Shown here piece after piece: positions 44,485-54,528 of a stretch of DNA of 63,172 bases. The position numbers and the translations under genes are program-made. Position 1 is the stretch's first letter, and each line of letters opens with the position of its first letter. The stretch lies in the NCBI GenBank assembly GCA_032718475.1, contig JAUCBJ010004192.1, positions 1 to 63,172 on the forward strand. The letters run 5' to 3'. Below the pieces are notes generated by a model that did no database searches, was not told the origin of the DNA, and saw only the letters and a list, made by a program, of their open reading frames with translations. Origin of the DNA: Nemertoderma westbladi (lineage: Eukaryota > Xenacoelomorpha > Nemertodermatida > Nemertodermatidae).

Positions 44485-45147
44485 GTAAATGTGCTTATGA
44501 TTCATGGTGGACAATGGATGATGCAGATGGCAATAATGATTTTCATGGAAGTAATAATGGAGAGATACATGGTAATGTGAAATATGGTCCAGGGCCAGGA
44601 GGTGTTGAAAACAAGGCAATGTATGTTCAAAATGGGTGGGTACAGATACCACATTTTGAAGCATTAACATCGAAGACATTCACAATGGTTATGTTTGTGA
44701 AGAGGGGAGGTGGGACACATGGACCGATATATGAGATAGGAACCAGTTCAGCTAGGGGTTCACATTTCTGGAGTCACAGGGCAATCACATCATTGTGGTA
44801 TAATCCTATGGTTAATGGTGTAGCACCACAACAAGTTACCAATGCTATTGTTATAGATGAATGGCATATGGTTGCCATTGGAAGAAGTGAGGTAAATAGT
44901 CAACAATTCATTTACAGTCGGCGAGTCGGTAGTAATGATGATATCAGGGCTCGAAGAGAAGTCGATACAGAGAACACAGCCAAATGCCCAGTGGATATGA
45001 CAGGCGATCTTACCTTGGGAAAACGTCTTCATGGTGGACATGCATACCCCGGGTATATTGCTCATGCTCGATACTATAGCTGCTACTTATCAATAGAAGA
45101 ATTGGATGAAACTTATGGAGCACTAATGCAACATGCATCACAATCTG
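44485..45147 (+). CDS. laminin-G/ConA-like domain exon G
   Basis: This 221-codon phase 1-1 exon is the near twin of exon C: same length, same GKCAYDSWWTMDDADG start, same GVAPQ and IRARREVDTENTAKCPVD segments, with about six amino-acid differences (for example SSARGSHFW where C has SSAVGSHFW). Acceptor TTCTTTTAG, donor GTTAGT. Similarity continues ~55 bp past the donor but stops at the acceptor on the left, where the truncated LINE begins. The exon frame is fully open. Whether splicing still works with a LINE-derived upstream intron cannot be seen from sequence. Confidence 0.9.
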
Positions 45148-45719
45148 GTTAGTTTTATAAATCAACACCAATATAATAATTTCTGGTACTGAATGGATGT
45201 GACTTTACTTTTTTGAATTACTTAATTTAAAATTTGAATGACGCAAAAACAATATTTATTTCAACATTTCAAAAAGCCTTTCTGGTTCCTTATCAAGCAA
45301 GTTGTAACGGTAACGAAATTTATACAAGAAACGAAATACGTTCTGCAACAAAGTATTTCGTTTCTTGGTAAAATGTCTGGTAATTTTACTATACTTTTTT
45401 TTACCATTTTTTCGAAAAATTAACTTCAGGAGCTCGCAGATACGCTGAGCAATCTCAAGATAAACAAGGTTATAAAATAAAAAAAAATAAAAATAAAGAT
45501 AAACATTTAGTATAATTATTTAGGTGTTCGAACGGCTCTTCCTGGAAATTGGATGTTATTCTTGCTAGGTTTATTTAATATTGTGCTTCAGTTTAATCTG
45601 TTCCCAGCCAATTGGGGTTTATTAAACAAGTTACTATATTTAAGTCCGGTGAAATCGGTCACTCTATGTATTAACTATTATCTATTTAGGATACATTGGC
45701 CAAAGTGTATGTTATGTTG
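45148..45719. other. intron, nothing recognised
   Basis: After the ~55 bp shared with exon C, the sequence is AT-rich with no clear features. Confidence 0.5.
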
Positions 45720-46992
45720 TTAACCCTATTACCACTGGGGTTTTTTGACCATTAGCACCACTGGGGGGGGGGGGGGGGGGGGGATTCGGCCCACCCACTA
45801 TATTTTTGTAGTCGTCCAATGAAATCCTACAAAATTTGGGCTGTTGGTGAAACAACTATAGTTGAACACTACCAAACCTTAAAAAGTTAAAATTTCATAA
45901 GCAGGGACTCATAATTTTGATGAAAATCAGATGACAGTCCCAGGACAAAATTACAAAATTTTTCGTTTTCTAAAAACTAACAGTGTGGCAGTGTTGGCTA
46001 GATTTAGTAGGTTTTTCAAGACGCTGAATCGAATGTGATTATATTCCACTTCCAAAAATTGAAGTGGATGCTATTTTTCGTGCACCTAAGAAGTGGGCGT
46101 GGCACTTCAAATTTTGAAAAATTAGATATTCAGAAAATGCCCCTAATTTTTTATTTCAACGCATCTTTATAGGTTTTCTGGGCCGCTGAATCGATTGAAA
46201 GTAATATAGAAGCCTGAAGACTGAGTGGTTCGCCATTTTTGGTGCACCAAAATTAGGGCGTGGCACTTCAAATTTTGAAAAAAACGAGATTCGGAAAATA
46301 AACCAAAATATAAATTTTAACGAATTTATATAGGTTTTCCAGACCGCTGAATCGATTGAAAGTAATATAGAAGCCTGAAGACTTAGAAGTTAGCCATTTT
46401 TTGAAATCAAAACTTTAGTGTTTTTTCCGAATAAAGTAATTTTGAAAATTTGAAGTGCCACGCCCTAATTTTGGTGCACCGAAAACTACGTACACAAAGG
46501 ATTTGAGGCTTCTATATTACTTTCAATCGATTCAGCGCTCCAGAAAACCTATAAAATTAATTTGAAATCAAAACTTTAATGAATTTTTCGAATCTCGTAT
46601 TTTTCAAAATTTGAAGTGCCACGCCATAAATTTGGTGCTCCAAAAATGACGTACCACTACACTTACATACTTGTATAGAGCATTAGAGTGATCCAAACCA
46701 ATAAAAATAAATAAAAATAGCCCAAACATAAATAATTACTAAATCACGAATGACTTTGTAAAATTCGAAAATTTCAAAAAATTTGGTGCTGGAGACCAAA
46801 TTTTGAAGTGGCACCCACATCGAAAGTAGAAATCCAATTGCAACGGCGTTTTTTTGCAAAAGATGCAGCATTAAATTTGGCTAATTCTCACAAAAAATTG
46901 GGCCGATACGTAATGTGGTTGCATAGTTACAGCAACTAAAAACTAGGAAGGGGCCGATTCGCCCCCCCCCCCCCCAGTGGTAATAGGGTTAA
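45720..46992. mobile_element. piggyBac-type non-autonomous element 1 (TTAA flanks)
   Basis: TTAA at 45720-45723 and 46989-46992 bracket a 1265 bp element with perfect 17 bp terminal inverted repeats (CCCTATTACCACTGGGG and its complement). TTAA target duplication with CCC...GGG ends is the hallmark of piggyBac transposons. No transposase is encoded. A G run of ~20 lies inside the left end and a C run of ~14 inside the right end. The interior is an imperfect palindrome: GAAGTGCCACGCCC, AGAAGCCT and ATCGATTGAAAGTAATATAG segments recur in both orientations around a centre near 46420. Confidence 0.85.
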
Positions 46993-47094
46993 ATGCCAGA
47001 CTGTTGGTATGGTGCGCATTTGATAAATGTCAGGCAGAAGGGTCGCTCATGTGTTGAACAAATTTAGCACTCATATATATAGCATACTCATACA

Positions 47095-49535
47095 TATACC
47101 CCATCATAATGATGATGGGGTGATGATAAATCCACCTTCTGGTTCCAGAAGTCGAGGAAATCCTGCCAAGTACCTAACTGATCTAGACTTTGCCGATGAC
47201 TTAGGAGTACTCTCAGAATCACTAGAGGGAGCCCAACGGCTCCTCAGCTCATTAGAACATGCTGCTTCTAGTGTTGGTCTTTTTATAAACTCCAGAAAGA
47301 CCTAAATTTTGACAGTTAACTTTGAAAGTTCTCAGCAAGTCTCTGATCGGATGAGCATAAGCTCAAAGGATGGTATGCTTCAGCATGTGGACGACTTCTG
47401 TTACCGGGAATCATGGATCCGGAAGTCAGGTGAGGACCTTCGAATACGTAAGGGAAAGGCATGGGCAGCCTTGAATAGGCTTTCCAGGACTTGGAAGTCA
47501 CCGAGAATTAATCGGAAACTTAACCCTATTAAAACCGGGGGGGGGTCAATATGACCCCTCCCATGGTTTTTTTATTATAATTCTGAAACAAACGCAGTTG
47601 GGAATCTGAAATTTTATGACTTTTCCTAAAAATCTATTGTCTTCCTAGTAGTGAAAACCGTTTTCAAAAATATTGGGTACTTTTCGAGTTATAGCACCAT
47701 TTTTTAACCCTACTTTTGGCACTTTTTTTGAGACGTTTTTTGAAAATTACATTTCATTAAATATGAATTGTAACATCTCTATTTTTGATTTACACCGGTT
47801 TTTTGGTGTTAGAAATTTGATGGAATTCATATCAATTGATTTAGAAATTTTAAACTTGTATTTTTCGGCGGGTACCAAATTTTGGTGCCAGCACCAAATT
47901 TTGAAATAAGTCAATTTTGTAAATTGAACGTTTGAAACTTGTTTTTTACGCAATTGGGGTTTTTTGGGTTTCTGGATTTGATGAAATATATACGAGTTGC
48001 ACCAAGCGTATCAAACTTGTATTTTTCGGTGCTGTGTGCAAATTTTGGTGCTAGCACGAAATTTTGAACATCCATTCAATAGATAAAATTGCTTGTGACA
48101 ATTTATTTCTTGCGTTTTAGAGGTTTATGGCTGTTCTGAATTCAATGGAAAATATAATTATCGAACTAGACATCTCAAACTTGTATTTTTCGGATGTGGG
48201 TGCAAAATGTGGTGCTAGCACCAAATTTTGAAAACCATCAAATATATCAATTGATTGTGTCACCTTGTTTCTTGCGTTATACGGGTTTGTGATGGTTCTG
48301 AATTCAATGGAATCAGTAAAAATTTCATAAGAGTTCTCAAACTTGTATTTTTCGCCGGTGGGTGAAAATTGTTGTGCCAGCACCAAATTTTGGAAAATAT
48401 GCAAATTGATAAGTATATAGTATCACCTTGTTTCTTGCGTTATACGGGTTTATGAGGGTCCTCAATCCGATGGAATCAATAAAAACAGCACTGGACATCG
48501 CAAACTTGTACTTTTTGGTGATGGGTACGAAATTTGGTGCTAGCACCAAAATTTGCCAAATTACGCCGAAAAATACAAGTAGCAATGATCTGGCACATTA
48601 GAAATGTATTCCATTAGAATCAGCGCCCTCGAAAACCTGAAAATGTGAATTTATAGCATCGTATAAGTGAATTAAAAATTTTGTGTTCTAACTGAAAAGT
48701 GCTGGTTACTTGTTTTTTTCATTTTTTTCCTACGCAGAGAGGACTAAACAGCCATTTATAGTAATCATATCATTTTTTAATATTTTCTGATGTATTTTGC
48801 ACCCCAGAAAACCTGTATTGAAAAATAATTAACCGAAACTGTAACTTTCAAATTTGGTGAAAATTGTGCACTACTTGTAATTTTGGTGCTGCAATATAAC
48901 CACCCCAGTACATTTTTTCGAAAATTTTTTTTTCGGTCGGATCCAGACAAGTGATACCTACGTACAAACAAAAAATCAGACGTTTTCGTAAATATTTGTA
49001 GATTTTAGAGGGGGGGGGGGGTCAATATGACCCCCCCCCCCCCCCGGTATTTGTACAACATTTTATAGCCCGGTACTAATAGGGTTAAGGTCCGATTATT
49101 TAGAGCAGCAGTAGTTCCAGTACTCCTCTATGGTAGTCCATGCTGGGCACTAACTGCTGAGGACACCAAATCTCTGGATGGCACATTCACAAGAATGCTA
49201 CGCCGGGTTCATTGTGTCAAGTACAATGCACACATCTCCAACCAGACATTATTTAACATTGGAGGTGTCTCATTGGTTCCCCCAAGCTTGACACTAGAAC
49301 AAAATCGCCTCCGCTTTGCAGGACATTGCTTTCGCCGAGAGGATCAGCCAGTGCATAATCTTGTACTTTGGCAGCCTCATGGAGTGAATAAGCATGGTGG
49401 ACAGCCCATGACTTTCTTGAGACTCATCTTAAAGGACACTGGCCTTGAAGATGCGGATGATCTAGCAAATGTCATGGGTGATAGGGAGTTGTGGCGGCGC
49501 AATTTTGTCGACAAGCCGGCACAGCATTCTTAAAA
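47095..49535 (+). pseudogene. RTE-like LINE RT fragment, copy 2, interrupted
   Basis: Reading 47141-47520 and then 49085-49535 gives the late RT and C-terminal region: LTDLDFADDLGVLSESLEGA, SVGLFINSRKT, then YGSPCWALTAEDTKSLDGTF, HISNQTLFNIGGVSL and FAGHCFRREDQPVHNLVLWQ, stopping at 49531-49533. The relative at 59110-59960 has the same sequence without interruption. The piggyBac-type element at 47524-49084 sits in between. There is also a stop after SRKT at about 47305. The FADD box is the RT catalytic motif. It is a 5'-truncated, dead copy. Confidence 0.85.
47520..49088. mobile_element. piggyBac-type non-autonomous element 2 inside a LINE
   Basis: TTAA at 47520-47523 and 49085-49088 flank a 1561 bp element with related ends (CCCTATTAAAACCGGG and CCCGGTACTAATAGGG). 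Both ends carry GTCAATATGACCCC-type sequence next to G/C runs. The uninterrupted LINE copy reads GGAAACTTAAGGTCC at 59507-59521, showing a clean insertion into one TTAA. The interior holds five ~162 bp units (starts near 47851, 48012, 48176, 48338, 48501), each with CAAACTTGTATTTTTCGG followed by GGTGCTAGCACCAAATTTTG or a variant. No transposase is present. Confidence 0.9.
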
Positions 49536-49619
49536 ATGCAGCTGCAATGCAGCATGCCGATACTAGTAGTAGTAGTGGCACTGCGGTTATTAGTTGATCT
49601 GGCTGTGTCCAAAAAGTAA

Positions 49620-50750
49620 AAACTTGTTGTGTTGTTCGAAGGCCTACGATAATGTATTTATGAATAATTTCGGTTGAGGGTGCGTTATGTTATTGGGTTT
49701 ACATGCAGCATAAAAATGTACCACCAGTATTTTAAAGTCAACAATCTCTATTACCCCATATAGGGGTAATGCAAGGCAAGGCCACACATGTTTATTATTT
49801 TGTGTTTATATGAACCATTTAGTCGCACTAATACGTGGTGCTATTGCTAGTGACGGTTTTCTGGGGGCACTACAAATATTGTTACTGATGGACGATGTAG
49901 TAATTTTATCAGCCAGTAGGAAAACGTGTATTGAAATTTTTGCTATATTTTGTGTAATAAGTGGAATAGTAATTAATGTAAAAATACAACGTTTATCGTT
50001 ATAAATATGGTAATAAGTCAGACAGAGAACAATTAATTGTAAATAACCTTTGTGATACCCCATTTTATTAGATGTGTATTTAGGTAGTATTTTCACCGCG
50101 GACGGGAAAATTCAAGTGTTTTGGATTTGACATGAAAAGCGCCTGGAAGAAGGCGGAAATAAGTTCTCTATTTTTTGTACCGTAAATACGGATATCCCTT
50201 TTCATAAAAAAAAAGGGTCTTTGTAGCGGAAATAGTTACTGCTATGCTATATTACCCTAAGCAAAATAAACCATATAGGTAAGTATGGGGGTCTACACTG
50301 GCTGAATAAAACGCTGACCTAGCCCGGTAGGGCGAAAACCTTCACCAAATTCAGCGTTTTATTCAGCCAGTAGTGTAGACCCCTATACTTACCTATATGC
50401 TATATTTTGCTTACGGTGATTACTTATTACAGTTTAAATGGCTTTATATATCTTTATATCTTAAATAGCTTTATATCTAACTTGAAATTTTTTACAACCG
50501 AATGGTCAGATCGTTGTCGGGTGTCCTTGAGCAGACACCGATAGACCTTTGCTTGATAGAAGCCAGTCTACCATCTTTGAAAGCGCGGGTACTTAAAAAG
50601 AGTGCAGGATTTTATAATGCACCTTTGTGTACAACAACAACCCGGACAATACGTTTATCTAATCGTATAATCTTTGCGAGAGACATGACACACCTGGCTC
50701 TAGATACCTTCCTGACGCTCGGGGTTGGTCCCAGATAACCTTAATTAACC
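49620..50750 (+). pseudogene. decayed LINE reverse transcriptase fragments
   Basis: Weak but ordered RT pieces appear. SKAYDNVF (motif A) is near 49637-49663, ARQGHTCLLFCVYMNHLVAL (motif B region) near 49768-49830, and LLMDDVVILS (motif C box) near 49880-49910. A C-terminal piece (50502-50738) has LCLIEASLPSLKARVLKK. The frames change repeatedly. The hairpin at 50255-50416 interrupts the middle. Confidence 0.5.
50255..50416. repeat. long imperfect hairpin (~60-70 bp arms)
   Basis: The left arm includes ATATAGGTAAGTATGGGG, GTCTACACTGGCTGAATAAA and ACGCTGA. The right arm is its near-exact complement with only a few differences, separated by a ~30-36 base loop (ACCTAGCCCGGTAGGGCG and flanks). 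It could be a tiny MITE or a hairpin RNA source. No target duplication is obvious. Confidence 0.75.
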
Positions 50751-51853
50751 AGGATAATTTAAAACGTGTATTGGATAAACCAGACATCCATTCATATTTC
50801 TGTCTGTCGGTCTGTTTGGCTGTCAAACATTAAGAAAGAATACAGGCTAACTAAAATTCTCGCTATAGAGGTTTTTGGGTACGTGATTACATTTCCGATG
50901 TCAGTTTTCAGATTTCACGTAATATAGACTGTCTGTCCGTTTGTCCGTCTTTTTGTCAGACTGTCCGTCAAACATTAAGAAACATACAAACTAACTAAAA
51001 TACTCGCTATGGGGGTTTCTCGGGTTCGTAATTACATTTCTGATGTCAGTTTTCATATTTAACGAAATCTAGACTGTCTGTCCGTCTGTCTGACTGTCCG
51101 TCATTTTGCCAATCTCTCTGTCATTATATATTTTCGAACAAAGGATTGCGTCTACGTGGTTTAAATGAAAATTTTCGGATTCATCGTTAAATTTTGAGTC
51201 AGAAACTGTCGTTCTAGCCCATAGGGTCTTTCAAGAAGAAAAATAAACATATCATAAAACTTTAAATGGGTTTTTCTCAGAACGCCTTTTTTTGATACTA
51301 TACGTTTCTACTTGACATGCCACATATTTACATGTTATGTAGGTATTGTATAGATGTTATAATAATGTCAATAAACCTAACTAACTAACTTCTAGAATTT
51401 CCAAAAATAGTTCAAAAATTTCCAAAAATTTTACAAAAATTTCCAAAAGTTGTACAAAATGTTTCAAAAGTTGTACAAATAATTCCAAAAGTGGTATTAA
51501 AATCTGTATAATATATATAAATTCGTAGAAGTTATGTAAAAATTCCAAAAAGTTATAAAAAATCTCGAATATTGTATCATTATTGCAGGTCCCTTCTTGG
51601 TGAATTAATATCTCGTTACAATGTTAAATTTATCAATTAGGGGGTAGGAGCAGGTTTCAGAGGCACTTTATTATAACCAAAACAATTATCAAATTATTCC
51701 TTTATTTTCCATATTAGTTACTGTCTTACAGTAAATACTAACAGTATAATATTTTGAATTTAATATAACCTGCGGAAATTGTCAGGCACCAAAGTCGTAA
51801 TTATCAGATATTTTTCTCAAAACAGTGTTATTTGAATAAATTAATAATAACAA
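50751..51853. other. intron with simple repeats
   Basis: CTGTCCGTCTGT-type runs recur at about 50800-50820, 50930-50970 and 51075-51110, each inside related ~180 bp segments sharing ACATTAAGAAA, ACTAAAAT(A/T)CTCGCTAT and TTTCCGATGTCAGTTTTCA-like text. A TTCCAAAAATT(T/G)TACAAAA repeat covers 51395-51560. No gene is seen. Confidence 0.6.
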
Positions 51854-52282
51854 TTTGATTAATAAAGAGTTAATTATATTTTATTTATTAATCAAGCACG
51901 TTAAGTAAAAACCTTACCGGTGGGTATGTCAGTGCCAAAGTATGTAAAAAACTAAAAAGCAACAAGACCTTGACGTTGCATGCAATCAGTGGTCAGCTGA
52001 TGGCAGCCGCTGATCGGTAGGTTTTCCCCGCAACTGAAGGCATTCTCAGGAGGCCAAGCCAGGAAATGTAGAAAGAGATTCCCAAAGGGGGACGGAACAG
52101 GTAACGAAATAAAGAGATGTCTGTACTGTAACTAACCACTGGGAAGCAGCACCGTAAACTTGCGCCAGTCACGTTTCTGCTTGTTGATAACCGGCTTGCG
52201 TGTTTGGATGTAATACATTTCAAGCTTTTGCAAGACTGGCCGTCTAGCAATTTCAGTGAAATGTTTAAACAATTCACGCCAG

Positions 52283-52772
52283 TCAGTCAGCCAACGTGTA
52301 TTGGTGCGTCATGATGTGGGTGTGCACAGTCTTACCCTGTTCGCTCCCATCATTGGTTGTCCCATTCTGGTGCTGTCTAACGCGTTCAAACAAGTGTTGG
52401 ATGGTGTGTCCAACATATTCCCCCTTACAAGAGGGACAAGAGAAAGAGTGAACGACGTTTGACGGAAGGATTTCCGGGATGGGGTGTTTGAGAGATGGGA
52501 GTGACTGGCGCAGTTTAGAAAGATGTTGTAAAAACAAACCAAACTGGCCGTGTGCAAAACCTGGGTATAAGACCACGTAACTTTCGTACAAACAGATCAG
52601 TTGCCCGACCTCGGTACTCTAACTTACAGATAATAGGCTTGGAATCATCACCAGCTGCCTGGTCGACCGGGTCAATGACCTCGGTGGGGACAGCTGTTGG
52701 TGCCTCGCCCCCAGAACCACTGCCTGCACGCCCCCTAGCGGCTTGAACTACGGCTAGCTCATGCTCGACCAT
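52283..52772 (-). pseudogene. Penelope-like GIY-YIG endonuclease region, frame-broken
   Basis: The minus-strand frame 52772-52515 gives CKLEYRGRATDLFVRKLRGL, typical of the segment after a Penelope RT. The frame 52591-52283 gives NVVHSFSCPSCKGEYVGHT and LFERVRQHQNG, which is the Cys-rich entry and GIY-YIG-like core (EYVGHT, R..QH) of Penelope endonucleases. The two frames overlap, indicating a frameshift near 52550. The enzyme would cleave target DNA in an intact element. Confidence 0.75.
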
Positions 52773-52849
52773 CGTATCAGTATATTGGTTATTGTTAAGA
52801 ATATTTTTAGCATCCCCAATAGTGGTATAGAGTTGGGAACCATCCCCCC

Positions 52850-52990
52850 CTTAATAATAAATAATAATAAACAAATTTATTTTTGTTATTGCAGGCGCCC
52901 TTAGGGATCAGTGCGATCTTATCAGGGCGCCTGCAGCTAACTACCTAACCTAATTAAAACAACCAGTACCTATATACCTGTTCCATCAGT
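52850..52990 (-). repeat. LINE-like 3' tail with GC-rich hairpin
   Basis: GCAGGCGCCC (52893-52902) pairs with GGGCGCCTGC (about 52925-52934), next to AT-rich (TAA)n sequence. On the minus strand this reads as a hairpin followed by an AT-rich repeat tail, as at the 3' ends of many animal LINEs and SINEs. It sits within the Penelope-like element. Confidence 0.5.
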
Positions 52991-53019
52991 CACTTAATTA
53001 ATAATAATACACGTTCGTG

Positions 53020-53620
53020 GGGACTTCGCGCAGCACGTAGTCGGCAAGCCTTGGCATACGGTTCATATAGAGCAAATGGGGCATGTCTAGTTTGGACCCC
53101 ATATCCCATGCTATAAATGTATTCATTCGATATACAATCATATGTTAATCCGCTAGGTGGTGTCAAATTGTTATTCTGCAATTTCGTACTTACCAGTGCA
53201 GCACTGTACAGCAGTACCGTACCGGTAGGCCTATGTCATTACTTCTGAGTCTCTAGCGGATCCCCAATTAAATGTCTTAACTTTTCAATTTCGTAAAAGA
53301 TAGACTTCATGATTCTCTACCGGCCACCAAAATTTCAGCTCAGGAAAATGAGGCCTTCCCGAGAAATTTAACATTTTCTAAAAACCACATAATCTGTCGT
53401 AGCTGACGTCAGACTGCATGATTTTTCACCAAACTTTACAAACTTTCTAAACTTTCTCTCTACTACTTACCTACTAAGTTTGGTTCAATTCCGAACCAGC
53501 GATGCCGAGAAATTCGCGTTCAAACATTTACCAGACAGACAGACAGACAGACGGACATGCCCCATTTGCCCTATATGAACCGTATGCCAAGGCTCGCCGA
53601 CTACGTGTCTCGCCCCACAC
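53020..53620. mobile_element. ~0.6 kb MITE with ~55 bp terminal inverted repeats
   Basis: 53034-53088 (CACGTAGTCGGCAAGCCTTG, ATACGGTTCATATAG, GGGGCATGTC) is repeated in inverse at 53554-53607, and outer bases (GTGGGGC...) extend the match. It is a non-autonomous DNA element nested in the Penelope-like element. A GACA tetranucleotide repeat adjoins the right arm. There is no coding capacity. Confidence 0.8.
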
Positions 53621-53663
53621 TAAACAAACTGGACAAAAATACTAAAAGAGACTAGTATAGGGA

Positions 53664-54263
53664 TTAAAGGGACTTACTGGGATTAAAGATGCGATGAAAC
53701 ATACCACAAACTACACTGCGTTTGTAAGTCTCAGGGGCACACGCAGTGGCATTGAGAACGAGCCCAGTATATGTAGGCTTGCGGTACCACGCTGTTAACA
53801 GAGCATAGTCAACCCGAGTGACAACCAAATCAAGAAAGGAGAAGCGCCCGCCCTCCTCCATCTCAAGGGTAAACCTAAGATTGGGATGGAGGGCATTGAA
53901 CTCTATCAACTTCTCAGTGGGCTCGTCACTGCCAACACTAAATACGTCATCGACGTACCTATCACTCAGCTTGGTGCCCGCAGCGATCCTCTCGTCGAAC
54001 TGTGACAGAAAGATGTTGGTGAGTATGGGGCCCAATGGAGACCCCACAGCGACACCATATTTCTGACAGACATAGTTGCCATGATGATCTAGGAATATGA
54101 CATCCTTGGTGACTAACAGCATAAGACCAATAAATTGGTCCTTGCTGATTGGCTGGCTGTCCGGATGCCGCTCATACAGTAGATCAGCAGCAAGCTGCAC
54201 CGCCTCCCTCAGTGGAACGTTAGTGAATAAACTCACAACGTCCAGGGAGTAGAGGCGGTCCAT
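53664..54263 (-). pseudogene. Penelope-like reverse transcriptase fragment
   Basis: This 199-codon minus-strand frame contains LYSLDVVSLFTNVPLREAV (motif A), YGVAVGSPLGPILTNIFLSQ (motif B), the catalytic DRYVDDVF box, and RFSFLDLVVTR...TAWYRKPTYTG, a segment specific to Penelope-like RTs. The frame runs upstream a little past the ATG (ELEVEPMD). The N-terminal and thumb parts are missing, the latter replaced by the MITE insertion. Penelope RTs are related to telomerase. Confidence 0.85.
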
Positions 54264-54528
54264 GGGTTCTACCTCTAGTTCAGCAAGACGATCGGTAGAC
54301 CCAGCACTGTTAGTATATACCCTTCAGGCAGCATTTCCAGCATGTCTCTAAGAAACACAGCGACAGGATGGTAAATGCTGCCGGGCATAGAGGTTATGAG
54401 ACTTAACGTGCTTGATTAATAAATTAATAAATAAAATACAATTAACTCTTTATTATTTGATTTTCAAGCTTCTACTTCAAAAATTTGATTATTGCCATCC
54501 ATATTGTTTAACATTTATTATTATTTAG

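Larger units (their letters stand above)
51854..54460 (-). mobile_element. Penelope-like element between inverted repeats
   Basis: Minus-strand reverse transcriptase (54263-53664) and a GIY-YIG-type endonuclease region (52772-52283) are the two parts of a Penelope-like element, here separated by inserted DNA. The whole is bounded by inverted repeats, 51860-51906 and 54401-54453, sharing AATAAAGAGTTAATT, TATTTTATTTATTAAT and CAAGCACGTTAAGT; the right copy has an 8-base expansion. Penelope elements often have complex or inverted termini. The element lies about 75 bp upstream of laminin-G-like exon H. Frame breaks and the insertion show it is inactive. Confidence 0.8.

Noticed and set aside
50272-50397. 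Calling the hairpin a microRNA gene
   Set aside because: The stem is too long and too perfect for a typical microRNA precursor, and there is no expression evidence.
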